Shown: positions 9,237 to 17,936, counted from the stretch's first letter. The stretch: 44,842 nucleotides of DNA from Paenisporosarcina indica (GCF_001939075.1 NZ_MPTA01000011.1:1-44842), one strand, 5' to 3'. Translations and numbers: made by a program. The notes: generated by a model not told the origin, from the letters alone.

Positions 9237-10706
9237 TTAAGAGTAATGCATGCGGTCAACCATTTCTTGTACTTCCTGGATGTTTCGCATTTTGTTATCC
9301 CAACATTTTTGGCTTAAATCCACTGGATATTCTTCTGGATTTAATGAGCGTTTGTATTCATCCCATAGCAATTCCAAATTCGCTGTCGCATAATCTTTCA
9401 TTTCGAATAAAGTTGGATTCTTATAAATGATTTCTCCATTTTCAATTACTTTTGTATGGAGATCTTTTGCTTCAAAGTTTGTTACAAATTTCGAAACGAA
9501 TGTATGGACTGGATGGAACATTTTCAAGCGTTTTTCATGTGTAGGATCTTCATCATACATGGTGATATAATCGCCTTCTGCTTTCCCATTTTCACGGTCA
9601 ATAATACGATATAGCCTTTTGCGACCTGGTGTGGTCACCTTTTCAGTTGTGGAAGAAATTTTGATTGTGTCTTCCATCACGCCTTCGTCATTTTCAATGG
9701 AAACAATTTTGTACACGGCACCTAATGCTGGTTGATCATATGCAGTGATTAACTTAGTGCCAATTCCCCACATATCCACTTTCGCACCTTGTGCTTTTAA
9801 GTTCAAAATCGTATATTCATCTAAATCATTGGATACGACGATTTTAGCATCTGGAAATCCAGCTTCATCAAGCATTCGACGGGCTTCTTTCGAAAGGAAG
9901 GAAATATCACCACTATCTAAACGAATGCCAACGAAGTTATTTTTATCTCCCAGTTCTTTTGCGACTTGAATCGCAGTAGGAACACCAATTTTCAGGGTAT
10001 TATACGTATCGACAAGGAACACACAGTCTTTATGACGTTTTGCATACGCATGAAAAGCTTCATATTCACTTTTGTAGGCTTGAACGAGTGAATGGGCATG
10101 AGTACCAGCTACGGGAATGCCGAATTTTTTTCCAGCTCGCACATTACTCGTCGCATCCAGTCCGCCAATAATGGTCGCACGGGTACCCCAAATCGCCGCA
10201 TCCATCTCTTGTGCACGACGGGTCCCAAATTCCATCACGACATCGGATTTCACAATTTGTTTGATTCGGCTAGCTTTCGTCGCAATTAAGGTTTGGTAAT
10301 TGACGATATTTAAAAGTGCCGTTTCAATAAGTTGTGCCTCGACAAGTGGAGCTTCAATTCTCATAATTGGCTCATTTGCAAAAACAAGCTCACCTTCTAC
10401 CATTGAATAGACGTCACCCGTAAATCTCACATCGCGTAAATAGTTGATGAAGTCTTCTTTATAGCCTAACTCGTCCTGCAAATAGGCAAGATCGCTATCA
10501 GAAAGATGAAAATCACGAAGAAAGTCAAGTACACGTTCAAGGCCAGCAAAAATCGCATAGCCATTTCCAAAAGGCAAGTTGCGGAAAAACAACTCAAATA
10601 CTGCTTTACGGTTGTGTATCCCATCTGCCCAGTAAGCTTCCGACATATTTATTTGATATAAGTCTGTATGTAACGCAAGACTATCATCCGCGTATTTTGA
10701 CGACAT
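9237..10706 (-). CDS. pncB: Nicotinate phosphoribosyltransferase
   Basis: Forms nicotinate mononucleotide from nicotinate and PRPP, the entry step of the Preiss-Handler salvage route. The 489-residue protein begins with the family motif LHTDLYQINMSEAYWADG and contains FELFFRNLPFGNGYAIFAGL, EFGTRRAQ with the ribosyl-phosphate loop, and VAGTHAHSLVQ with the conserved His. The ATG at 10706 follows AAGGGG by five bases; a farther in-frame ATG upstream (10733) lacks a ribosome site. It is the first gene of a two-gene operon with nadE. Confidence 0.95.
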   Translation of the reverse strand: MSSKYADDSLALHTDLYQINMSEAYWADGIHNRKAVFELFFRNLPFGNGYAIFAGLERVLDFLRDFHLSDSDLAYLQDELGYKEDFINYLRDVRFTGDVYSMVEGELVFANEPIMRIEAPLVEAQLIETALLNIVNYQTLIATKASRIKQIVKSDVVMEFGTRRAQEMDAAIWGTRATIIGGLDATSNVRAGKKFGIPVAGTHAHSLVQAYKSEYEAFHAYAKRHKDCVFLVDTYNTLKIGVPTAIQVAKELGDKNNFVGIRLDSGDISFLSKEARRMLDEAGFPDAKIVVSNDLDEYTILNLKAQGAKVDMWGIGTKLITAYDQPALGAVYKIVSIENDEGVMEDTIKISSTTEKVTTPGRKRLYRIIDRENGKAEGDYITMYDEDPTHEKRLKMFHPVHTFVSKFVTNFEAKDLHTKVIENGEIIYKNPTLFEMKDYATANLELLWDEYKRSLNPEEYPVDLSQKCWDNKMRNIQEVQEMVDRMHYS

Positions 10707-10775
10707 AAATACCCCTTCTTCCACGTTCATCATTGTGTTTAGTATACACTATATACCCTGTTTTTTTCTCTCTTA

Positions 10776-10812
10776 ACAAAAACGCAAACCAATATGAGAA
10801 TTGGTTTGCGTT
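10776..10812 (-). terminator. Terminator after the 67-aa gene
   Basis: Perfect stem ACGCAAACCAAT / ATTGGTTTGCGT with a short loop and TTTTT on the minus strand. It lies between the small gene at 10819 and the pncB promoter region. Confidence 0.8.
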
Positions 10813-10818
10813 TCAACA

Positions 10819-11022
10819 TTAGGTGCCCATTTTTCTTCGTGTGTTACTAACTTTTTTCGTTTGTTGACTTTGCATTTTTTTTGCAGACTGCGTTGAATTT
10901 CCTTTTGCATTGTTGCTAGCTGATTGGTTTTTCTTCGCTTCAAGCTGCTGTTGCATCGCTTCTTTTAAAGTCATTTTCTTTTTTGGTTCTTCTACTTGGT
11001 TTGGCTCATTGTTTTCAGTCAT
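10819..11022 (-). CDS. Small Lys/Gln-rich hypothetical protein
   Basis: A 67-residue hydrophilic protein rich in Lys, Gln, Asn and Ser with no Cys or Trp. It opens with an acidic stretch (MTENNEPNQVEEP), then a probable helix TLKEAMQQQLEAKKN, and ends in a basic, probably disordered tail (NTRRKMGT). AAGGAGG sits seven bases before the ATG and a strong terminator follows, so it is a genuine single-gene unit. The composition resembles small spore or nucleic-acid-binding proteins, but I recognise no family and assign no function. Confidence 0.75.
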   Translation of the reverse strand: MTENNEPNQVEEPKKKMTLKEAMQQQLEAKKNQSASNNAKGNSTQSAKKMQSQQTKKVSNTRRKMGT

Positions 11023-11251
11023 GTGAAATCCTCCTTACTCTAAAGAAATGATTATTCTTACCTTAACTTCATTATACTCGATATTCTACGATTACTGGGT
11101 AATTTCTATTGTTAAAATAAAAAAGAACTCATATACCAGTACACTGGACAATTATGTAGCATTCTTTTCCTTCTATATATAGATGTATAACTTCCGCATT
11201 CTTTTTAGACATTGCTATGCATACACTTCGAATATAAGGAGGTTGTTGCAT

Positions 11252-11620
11252 GTGAAAGGGAAAAAATTTGATTGGCTAGGTGTCATCTTAATCTCGCTAG
11301 TGGTTCAATTTATCGTTCTTCAGTTTTTAATGTTCATTGAAATGAAATTACTTCCCACTATTTCCTTTGCTTTACTCGTTAAAATCAATTTCTTTGTGAT
11401 TGCATTTATTGGCGGTCTTGTTGTTATGCATTATTACAAAAAATACTCTCCGAATATGGGGGGGATTTGTGCAGCCCTCTTTATTGTACTCAGTGAGTTG
11501 TATAGTAGTCATTTTGTCTTTAGTTTCACATTACTATTTGTTTTACTAGTCGCCTATTTAGCAGGCTTTGTAGGTTCCACATTATACACAAAAAAGTTAG
11601 TCTTGAAACGATTTAGATAG
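11252..11620 (+). CDS. Small integral membrane protein, unknown function
   Basis: A 122-residue protein with four hydrophobic segments (roughly residues 9-30, 40-58, 71-90, 92-112) and basic ends (KGKKFDW and KKLVLKRFR). I chose the GTG at 11252 because AAGGAGG lies nine bases upstream; the longer frame back to an ATG at 11183 has no ribosome site and adds an un-membrane-like 23 residues. It is one of few plus-strand genes here, divergent from the 67-aa gene and convergent with exoA. The architecture recalls TIGR04086-type small membrane proteins, but the match is not secure. Confidence 0.7.
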   Translation: MKGKKFDWLGVILISLVVQFIVLQFLMFIEMKLLPTISFALLVKINFFVIAFIGGLVVMHYYKKYSPNMGGICAALFIVLSELYSSHFVFSFTLLFVLLVAYLAGFVGSTLYTKKLVLKRFR

Positions 11621-11977
11621 GTTGGCACTTAAAAAGCCTTTCGAAACAGAAAGGGAGGAAACTGAAAGGTTCAACATTATGACCGGATTAAGTATTCCCT
11701 ATCATACACGCTTCGGCGCTTTGTGGATGCCTCCCTCGAGAAGCCAGGCAGAAAATCACTGCCAGTCTTCTCGCTCCGGCTACCACTTGAAAGTCGCCTA
11801 AGCTGATTCTGCCTGGGCATATTGATACCATATATTTCCGTCCAGTGTATACAAATAATAACGAGCCTTTCCTATCGAGGAATGAATCGCTAGTTTAGGT
11901 TGGAGGGACTTTTTAAGTGGCCTCACCTTAACTATTAGAAGGCCATATAGCGATGTTTTAGAATTGTAGACTTTTTA
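11621..11977. other. Convergent intergenic region with GC-rich inverted-repeat element
   Basis: No gene is supported. The region includes a GC-rich block unlike its AT-rich surroundings (about 11705-11860). Its core is a perfect 10-bp inverted repeat, CCAGGCAGAA (11744-11753) and TTCTGCCTGG (11807-11816), enclosing about 53 nt. It resembles the folded intergenic repeats scattered in Bacillaceae chromosomes. Confidence 0.5.
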
Positions 11978-12736
11978 TCAACAGTCAATTTCTAAAATAA
12001 TTGGGCAATGGTCGCTCCCCAAAGTTTTGGGATGTATATAAGCATCCTTCAAACATTCGGCCACTCGAGTGGATGTAATGAAATAATCGATTCTCCATCC
12101 GATATTACGCTCCCTCACCTTATTCATGTAAGACCACCATGTATATGCTCCTTCTTGCTCTGGATAAAAATATCGAAACGTATCGATAAATCCTTCCTCT
12201 AGTAACGCTGTCATCTTGCCTCGTTCCTCTATTGTAAACCCCGAATTCCCTCGGTTAGATTTCGCATTTTTTAAATCGATCTCTTCATGTGCCACATTTA
12301 AATCGCCACACATAATCACCGGTTTCACTTGATCTAATTGCTGTAAATACGTTCTGATTTCATCTTCCCATTCTAAGCGATAAGAAAGTCTTGTTAAATC
12401 TCTCTTTGCATTTGGTGTATAGATGTTCACTAAATAAAACTGATCATATTCCAATGTCAGAATTCTACCCTCGGCCTCTTCGTTCAATTCCCCTATGCCA
12501 TACCTGACCGAGAGTGGCTTTATCTTGGTAAATACAGCTGTCCCAGAGTACCCTTTTTTCAAAGCATAGTTCCAATATTGATGGTATCCTTCAAGTTGTA
12601 ATTCGATTTGTCCGGCTTGTAACTTCGTCTCCTGCAAGCAAAATATATCTGCATTCACTTGTTGAAAATACTCCAGAAACCCTTTTTTCACACATGCTCT
12701 TATGCCATTTACATTCCACGATACTAACTTCATCAT
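11978..12736 (-). CDS. exoA: Exodeoxyribonuclease III (AP endonuclease, ExoA)
   Basis: A 252-residue member of the exonuclease III/APE1 family, which cuts DNA at abasic sites and removes 3' blocking groups in base excision repair. Active-site signatures are visible: SWNVNGIRA (Asn), LQETKL (metal Glu), GYSGTAVFTK, CGDLNVAHEEIDLKN (Asp/Asn), RIDYF, and GSDHCPI near the end (Asp-His pair). AGAGGTG lies six bases before the first ATG; the second ATG, one codon later, is possible. Single gene. Confidence 0.96.
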   Translation of the reverse strand: MMKLVSWNVNGIRACVKKGFLEYFQQVNADIFCLQETKLQAGQIELQLEGYHQYWNYALKKGYSGTAVFTKIKPLSVRYGIGELNEEAEGRILTLEYDQFYLVNIYTPNAKRDLTRLSYRLEWEDEIRTYLQQLDQVKPVIMCGDLNVAHEEIDLKNAKSNRGNSGFTIEERGKMTALLEEGFIDTFRYFYPEQEGAYTWWSYMNKVRERNIGWRIDYFITSTRVAECLKDAYIHPKTLGSDHCPIILEIDC

Positions 12737-12827
12737 GTGTTACACCTCTTGTTGAATCTATTTTTTTGTATACTAACCAGTACTCTAATATAACAAATCA
12801 CACAAGAATAGGTCTTCTTAAGCTCAA

Positions 12828-13080
12828 TTAGCTTAAGATATTATAAAGATATATAACAGCAGCTACAAATGGACTAACAAAAATACTTGAGTATATGAGA
12901 GATAGCCAAGGTTGATAATCCATATACATTTTGTTAAAAGTTATATACCTGGATGTTTTATCAGAACCCATCCTAATAATTCTATGAAAATTGTTATAAA
13001 CCTCCAACTAATAGCAAGAACTAGAGCTTCTGATCGACTTGTATTAATTAGATATATGAAAATGTAGGGAGTAAAAATCG
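12828..13080 (-). pseudogene. Possible frameshifted DUF2061-like membrane gene remnant
   Basis: Two overlapping minus-strand frames look like broken pieces of one membrane protein. The upstream piece (to a TAA at 12941) reads SEALVLAISWRFITIF, which recalls the KTISWR core of DUF2061 proteins. The second frame (12971 down to a TAA at 12828) encodes a hydrophobic tail, PWLSLIYSSIFVSPFVAA. No start codon with a ribosome site is seen for the first piece. The family assignment is tentative. The rest of 12737-13227 holds only a hairpin (TCTTAAGCT/AGCTTAAGA at 12815-12837) and the ABC-operon terminator. Confidence 0.35.
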
Positions 13081-13188
13081 TTTTGCGATTCCTACACAGC
13101 GTTTCCTACATTCTATGCTCATTTCGATAAAGAACTTCCATGAACACTGAGTTCGGGTAGTCCAAAATATTATACTTCTCTTTTAATA

Positions 13189-13222
13189 AAGAGACTCATT
13201 TCGATGATGAAATGAGTCTCTT
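13189..13222 (-). terminator. Terminator after the ABC exporter operon
   Basis: Long stem AAGAGACTCATTTC / GAAATGAGTCTCTT with a 6-nt loop, followed on the minus strand by TATTAAAAG. Directly after the stop of the distal ABC gene. Confidence 0.8.
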
Positions 13223-13227
13223 CCTAT

Positions 13228-15087
13228 TTATCCTGCTACTTTTTCTGAAAACTGACTGTTATAGAGGTCTGCGTAGAAACCATTTTTCTCTAACAGTTCC
13301 TCATGTGTTCCTTGTTCAATCACTTTCCCTTGGTCCATCACCAAAATCAAATCAGCATCTTTAATTGTTGAAAGACGATGGGCAATGACAAAACTAGTTC
13401 GTCCCTCCATCAGTAGGTTCATGGCTTTTTGGATAAAGACTTCAGTTCGCGTGTCGACACTTGACGTTGCTTCATCCAATATCATAATTGGAGGATCTGC
13501 CAATACCGCTCGAGCGATTGTCAGAAGTTGCTTTTGCCCTTGTGAGATGTTCGAAGCTTCTTCATTTAACACAGTTTCATACCCGTCTGGCAGTGTCCGT
13601 ATGAAATGATCCGCATGTGCGGTGTCAGCGGCTGCAAAAACTTCTTCATCAGTTGCTCCGTTTTTTCCATAGGCGATATTATCTTTAATGGTTCCTTTAA
13701 AGAGCCATGTGTCTTGAAGGACCATGCCAAAACTATTTCGGAGATCGCTTCGAGACATATTCCGTGTATCTCGACCATCAATCTTGATCTTTCCACCATT
13801 CAATTCGTAAAATCTCATCAATAGATTGATCATTGTCGTTTTCCCAGCACCCGTAGGCCCAACGATTGCCACCGTCTGACCAGGTAAAACATCGATGTTC
13901 ATATCTTGAATCAACAAGTCTTCAGTATATCCGAAGTCCACATGTTCAAAAGTGACAGCACCTTGTGCACGCGTTAAACTTTCTGTCGTAATGTCTTTCG
14001 TTTCTTCCCCTTCATCAAGCAATTCAAATACACGCTCAGCAGCTGCGACCGTTGATTGGATAATGTTCGCAATGTTAGCGGTTTGTGTGATTGGCTGGGT
14101 GAATTGTTTCGAATAGGTGATGAATGCTTGAATATCACCGATTGAAATGGCACGTTGTGTGACTAAAATCCCGCCGACAACACTAATCAACACATAACTT
14201 ATATTGCCGATAAAGAACATCATCGGCATGATGATCCCTGAAATAAACTGTGCTTTGCTTCCTGCTTTATACAATTCTTCATTAACTTGATCAAACTGGG
14301 CACCTGACTTTTTCTCATGTCCAAATGCTTTTACAACTTGGTGACCCGTATACATTTCTTCAATGTGACCATTTAATTCCCCAAGTGTACGCTGTTGATC
14401 AGCAAAGTGCTTTTGGGACCTTTTCAAAATCGGCCCAATTGCAAAAATAGACAACGGTAAGCTGACAATTGCAATTAACGTCAGGAGTGGACTAATCGAA
14501 AGCATCATGATGATAATCCCAATAATCGTTACAATCGATGTGATGAATTGCGTCAAACTTTGTTGAAGTGTGCTGCCGATTGTATCAATGTCGTTGGTCA
14601 TTCGGCTAAGGGTTTCCCCGTTAGAGCGTCCATCAAAATATTTGAGCGGGAGTTTCTCCAGCTTTTTATTCACATCTTCTCGAAGATCATACACAGTTTC
14701 TTGTGCAACACTGGACATAATATATTGTTGTACGTAGCTAAATAGGCTACTTAAGACATACAGTCCAGCAAGTACGAGCAGAATCTGGCCAATTTTTTCA
14801 AAGTCAATGGCTGCTCCCGGTACTCCTTGGAATTTCCCGTATGCTCCTTCAAATAACTCGGTAATGGCGTTCCCCATGAGTTTAGGTCCAACAATCATGA
14901 AAACCGTACTTAAAATGGCTGCAAAGAAAACGGCAATCAATTGATTGCGACGTGGTTTCAAATAAATCAATAGACGTTTTAGCGTTCCCTTAAAATCTTT
15001 GGCTTTTTGCCCCATCATCATCATGTTACCGCCACCAGGACCGTGCCCTACCTGTCCGCCACTTTGAGGTTTTTTAATCTTGCTCAT
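13228..15087 (-). CDS. ABC exporter half-transporter, catalytically complete subunit (YfiC-like)
   Basis: A 619-residue membrane/ATPase fusion. A Gly/Met-rich cytoplasmic leader (residues 10-26) precedes six transmembrane helices (about 45-335) and a nucleotide-binding domain: Walker A GPTGAGKT (410-417), signature NISQGQKQ (513-520, a variant of LSGGQ), Walker B MILDE with catalytic Glu 539, H-loop His 570 in AHRLST. It pairs with the next-upstream gene, which it overlaps by 4 bp. By analogy to BmrCD and TM287/288, the pair should form an asymmetric multidrug or lipid exporter; the complementary defects (variant signature here, lost catalytic residues in the partner) put one degenerate and one active site in the dimer. 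Substrate unknown. Confidence 0.92.
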   Translation of the reverse strand: MSKIKKPQSGGQVGHGPGGGNMMMMGQKAKDFKGTLKRLLIYLKPRRNQLIAVFFAAILSTVFMIVGPKLMGNAITELFEGAYGKFQGVPGAAIDFEKIGQILLVLAGLYVLSSLFSYVQQYIMSSVAQETVYDLREDVNKKLEKLPLKYFDGRSNGETLSRMTNDIDTIGSTLQQSLTQFITSIVTIIGIIIMMLSISPLLTLIAIVSLPLSIFAIGPILKRSQKHFADQQRTLGELNGHIEEMYTGHQVVKAFGHEKKSGAQFDQVNEELYKAGSKAQFISGIIMPMMFFIGNISYVLISVVGGILVTQRAISIGDIQAFITYSKQFTQPITQTANIANIIQSTVAAAERVFELLDEGEETKDITTESLTRAQGAVTFEHVDFGYTEDLLIQDMNIDVLPGQTVAIVGPTGAGKTTMINLLMRFYELNGGKIKIDGRDTRNMSRSDLRNSFGMVLQDTWLFKGTIKDNIAYGKNGATDEEVFAAADTAHADHFIRTLPDGYETVLNEEASNISQGQKQLLTIARAVLADPPIMILDEATSSVDTRTEVFIQKAMNLLMEGRTSFVIAHRLSTIKDADLILVMDQGKVIEQGTHEELLEKNGFYADLYNSQFSEKVAG

Positions 15088-16808
15088 GCAATTTCCTCCT
15101 CTGAAAGCTGTGATAGTGCGATTTCACGGTATACAGCATTCGTATCAAGCAATTCTTGATGTGTGCCCATCCCAACAATGCGCCCCTCATCTAATACGAT
15201 AATTCGGTCTGCATCTACGACCGTACTGACACGTTGTGCTACTAGCAAGACGGTTGCATTTTTTGTTTCATCTTTCAATGCAGCTCGAAGTTTAGCGTCT
15301 GTCTTGAAATCAAGTGCGGAGAAGCTATCATCGAATATATACAAATCAGGTTTTCTTATAAGTGCACGGGCAATCGACAATCGTTGTTTTTGGCCTCCCG
15401 ATAAGTTAGAGCCACCTTGCTCAACTTCTGCAGCATAACCATCTGTCATTTTGCCAATGAAATCTTCGGCTTGTGCAATTGTAGCTGCGTGCTCCATTTC
15501 AGCTTGCGTGGCATCTTGTTTTCCAAAGCGAATATTGTCCTCAATCGTACCTGTAAACAGGACAGCTTTTTGTGGGACGAAACCGATTTTCGAACGTACT
15601 TCATCTTGTGAAGCCTTTCGAATATCAACGCCGTTTACGCGAATGGTTCCACTTGAAATGTCATAAAACCGTGGAATCAAATTGACAAGTGTTGATTTCC
15701 CTGAACCTGTTCCCCCAATAATGGCAGTTATTTCACCAGCTTTTGCAGAAAAACTGATATCAGATAATGCAGGTTCTTCAGCTCCTGGATAACTGAACGA
15801 GACGTTTTCAAATTCAAGCGTACCGTGTTCTATGTCAGCTTTTTCTGTCCCTTCATCAACGAATGATGGTTTCATTTCCAACACTTCGTTAATCCGTTTT
15901 GCAGAAACAGCTGCACGTGGAATCATGATGAACATCATCGACGCCATCACAAGTGCAAACATAATTTGCATGACATATTGAATAAATGCCATTAAATCTC
16001 CGATTTGCATAGCTCCATTATTAATTCGGATGCCACCAAACCAAATAATCCCAACGACCGTCAAGTTCATAACGAGCATCATGATCGGCATCATAAATGC
16101 CATGACTTTATTTACCTTGATTGACACATCTGTTAACTCTTTATTTGCTTTCTCAAGGCGTATTTTTTCTTCGGGTTCACGGTTAAAAGCACGAATGACG
16201 CGAATTCCTGTAAGATTTTCTCTTAACACTAAATTCAAACGGTCCAAACGTTTTTGCACGGTTTGGAAAAGGGGTACCCCTTTTTTTAGGATTAGCAGGA
16301 TTGAACCAATCAAAACTGGCATGGTCGCAACAATTACAAGTGAAAGTTTTGCATCCTTCGATACGGCCATAATGAGTCCGCCGACTAACATAATCGGGGC
16401 ACTAACAACCATACGTAACATCATGATGACTACTTGTTGGACTTGCGTAATGTCATTGGTCGTTCTGGTGATCAGTGACGCTGTTCCCACTTCGTCAAAT
16501 TCTTGGAGTGAAAACTTCCCAACATGCGTAAAGACTTTTCGGCGAATATCTCGACCTAGCCCCATTGCTGCTTTGGCAGAATAATAGCTAGCAATAATGG
16601 ATGCAATGGCACCCAGTGCTGAAACTAACAGCATGACCGCACCAATCTTCCATATATACGGGGTGTCTCCAGTCACAACGCCTTTGTCTATAATGTCTGC
16701 CATTAATGTAGGCAAAAAGAGGTCGGACATTGATTGAATAAAAACAAGAACGATGACGGCTAAGACAATCCATTTATAAACGGATAAGTTTTTCAGTAAT
16801 TTAATCAT
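15084..16808 (-). CDS. ABC exporter half-transporter, degenerate subunit (YfiB-like)
   Basis: A 574-residue half-transporter with six transmembrane helices (about 12-300) and a C-terminal ATPase domain. Walker A is GGTGSGKST (365-373) and the signature is canonical LSGGQ (469-473), but Walker B reads IFDDSFSALD with Asp 494 where the catalytic Glu should be, and the switch His is Gln 525 (AQRVST). These are the known hallmarks of the non-hydrolysing half of heterodimeric exporters. GGGAGG precedes the ATG by six bases. It overlaps the MarR gene by 8 bp and the partner gene by 4 bp, so all three form one operon. Confidence 0.92.
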   Translation of the reverse strand: MIKLLKNLSVYKWIVLAVIVLVFIQSMSDLFLPTLMADIIDKGVVTGDTPYIWKIGAVMLLVSALGAIASIIASYYSAKAAMGLGRDIRRKVFTHVGKFSLQEFDEVGTASLITRTTNDITQVQQVVIMMLRMVVSAPIMLVGGLIMAVSKDAKLSLVIVATMPVLIGSILLILKKGVPLFQTVQKRLDRLNLVLRENLTGIRVIRAFNREPEEKIRLEKANKELTDVSIKVNKVMAFMMPIMMLVMNLTVVGIIWFGGIRINNGAMQIGDLMAFIQYVMQIMFALVMASMMFIMIPRAAVSAKRINEVLEMKPSFVDEGTEKADIEHGTLEFENVSFSYPGAEEPALSDISFSAKAGEITAIIGGTGSGKSTLVNLIPRFYDISSGTIRVNGVDIRKASQDEVRSKIGFVPQKAVLFTGTIEDNIRFGKQDATQAEMEHAATIAQAEDFIGKMTDGYAAEVEQGGSNLSGGQKQRLSIARALIRKPDLYIFDDSFSALDFKTDAKLRAALKDETKNATVLLVAQRVSTVVDADRIIVLDEGRIVGMGTHQELLDTNAVYREIALSQLSEEEIA

Positions 16809-17286
16809 TTTGAACCTCCCCTTGTTCTGAAATGTATGTCTCTAGAAATGTAGTAATTTGGTGGTGTGTACCGAGCAGTTCTTCAACTTGGCTTTCAGTC
16901 AACGATTCTACGACGGAATGGAAAATTTGATGAATCCCGCCTTCCTGCAGATGAATCATCTTAATACGTTCCATCCCTTTTTCATTGAGAGACAACAGAA
17001 TTTCCCGACGGTTTCCCTCCACTTGTTGGCGATCAAGCAAACCTTCTCGAACAAGACCATCGACTGCTTGACTCAGTGTACTTTTAGGAAGAAATGTTTT
17101 CTCTCCCACAACTTTTTGTGTCATTTCCTTATGATGAATGATTGTCATCATAATTGTATATTGAGGAACTGACAATCCATTTTCCAAAGCTGACTTTTGA
17201 ACGAATCGCATCATGTTCTTCTGTATGTTCGAAAAAGAACGTAATAACTGGATCGAACGTGTTAATTTCTGATTATTGATATCCAA
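16801..17286 (-). CDS. MarR-family transcriptional regulator of the ABC exporter operon
   Basis: A 161-residue winged helix-turn-helix regulator: recognition region TFLPKSTLSQAVDGLVREG (about residues 83-101), wing RQQVEGNRREILLSLNEKG, and flanking helices for dimerisation. MarR proteins usually repress their own operon until a ligand binds; here the neighbours are the two exporter genes, overlapping by 8 bp. The start is a TTG at 17286; the only upstream purine-rich stretch (GAAGGGG) is rather far, so the exact start is uncertain. A perfect 8-bp inverted repeat upstream (17314-17335) is the likely operator. Confidence 0.88.
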   Translation of the reverse strand: MDINNQKLTRSIQLLRSFSNIQKNMMRFVQKSALENGLSVPQYTIMMTIIHHKEMTQKVVGEKTFLPKSTLSQAVDGLVREGLLDRQQVEGNRREILLSLNEKGMERIKMIHLQEGGIHQIFHSVVESLTESQVEELLGTHHQITTFLETYISEQGEVQND

Positions 17287-17313
17287 ATGAATTCCACAAC
17301 CCCTTCATTAGTA

Positions 17314-17335
17314 AACTGTTCTAAAATGAACAGTT
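17314..17335 (-). promoter_or_regulatory. Candidate MarR operator
   Basis: Perfect inverted repeat AACTGTTC-N6-GAACAGTT, sized for a MarR dimer. It lies between the candidate promoter and the marR start, where a bound repressor would block transcription. Confidence 0.6.
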
Positions 17336-17351
17336 CGCAATCGGTCTATTA

Positions 17352-17380
17352 AACTTACATCCATTATGATGTGTAGTCAA
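17352..17380 (-). promoter_or_regulatory. Candidate promoter of the marR-ABC operon
   Basis: Minus-strand TTGACT (17375-17380), 17-nt spacer, TAAGTT (17352-17357). The -10 is weak; a TTTAAT three bases further is an alternative. Confidence 0.4.
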
Positions 17381-17430
17381 TCTGTATCTCACTAAAACTG
17401 TAAATAAAAAGTCATATAAACTTTTGAAAC

Positions 17431-17479
17431 AAATAAAGACCTATCTTAAGTTCATTGAACTTAAGATAGGTCTTTATTT
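17431..17479. terminator. Bidirectional terminator, perfect 24-bp inverted repeat
   Basis: AAATAAAGACCTATCTTAAG continues to a single central T and is then repeated exactly in reverse complement, giving two 24-nt arms. Runs of T/A on both sides let it work in either direction. On the minus strand it ends the DUF1292 gene. Confidence 0.8.
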
Positions 17480-17509
17480 TGTATTGAATTGATAAACAAT
17501 CCAAAGCTT

Positions 17510-17776
17510 TTATTCATCTTCTCCGACTTCTGTAAAAGCAGCCGATACCATATCGAATTCTTCGTCACTCTCGATAATGGACAATTGTTCGTCATCTTCC
17601 ACTCTTAAAAAGAAGACATCAATATCTTCTTCGGTTTCTTCTATAATTTCCTCTGTAAATCCAACTGCCGCATAGTCTGCTCCATCAATACTCAACGTAC
17701 CTAGCACTTCAATTTCCTGTTCCTGATCATTCTCATCCATCAACGTAAAGATATCGCCAACTTTAATCGGTTCCAT
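17510..17776 (-). CDS. DUF1292 family protein
   Basis: An 88-residue very acidic protein with the DUF1292 pattern: GDIFTLMDENDQEQEIEVL, an FTLxDEDG-like start, followed by DYAAVGFTEE and an FFLRVEDDE strand. DUF1292 proteins (YrzB family) are small, widespread in Firmicutes and of unknown function. Here the usual C-terminus is extended by an acidic tail ending EVGEDE. GGGAGGGG precedes the ATG. It is monocistronic and closed by the palindromic terminator at 17431-17479. Confidence 0.85.
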   Translation of the reverse strand: MEPIKVGDIFTLMDENDQEQEIEVLGTLSIDGADYAAVGFTEEIIEETEEDIDVFFLRVEDDEQLSIIESDEEFDMVSAAFTEVGEDE

Positions 17777-17936
17777 ATAATTTTCCCCTCCCGAGACTGT
17801 CTACCATTAATTTCTACATAGATGGTTTAATTCCTTCAAATACCACTGAGATAACTTTATTAAGCCAAGATTTAGAACCTAAACAAACCCACGGAGCCGT
17901 TTCATACGTGTATCTTCGAAGGTGTAAGTTTCTATT

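Noticed and set aside
16030..16584. 184-codon plus-strand frame opposite the ABC exporter
   Set aside because: Antisense shadow of transmembrane helices; no start signal.
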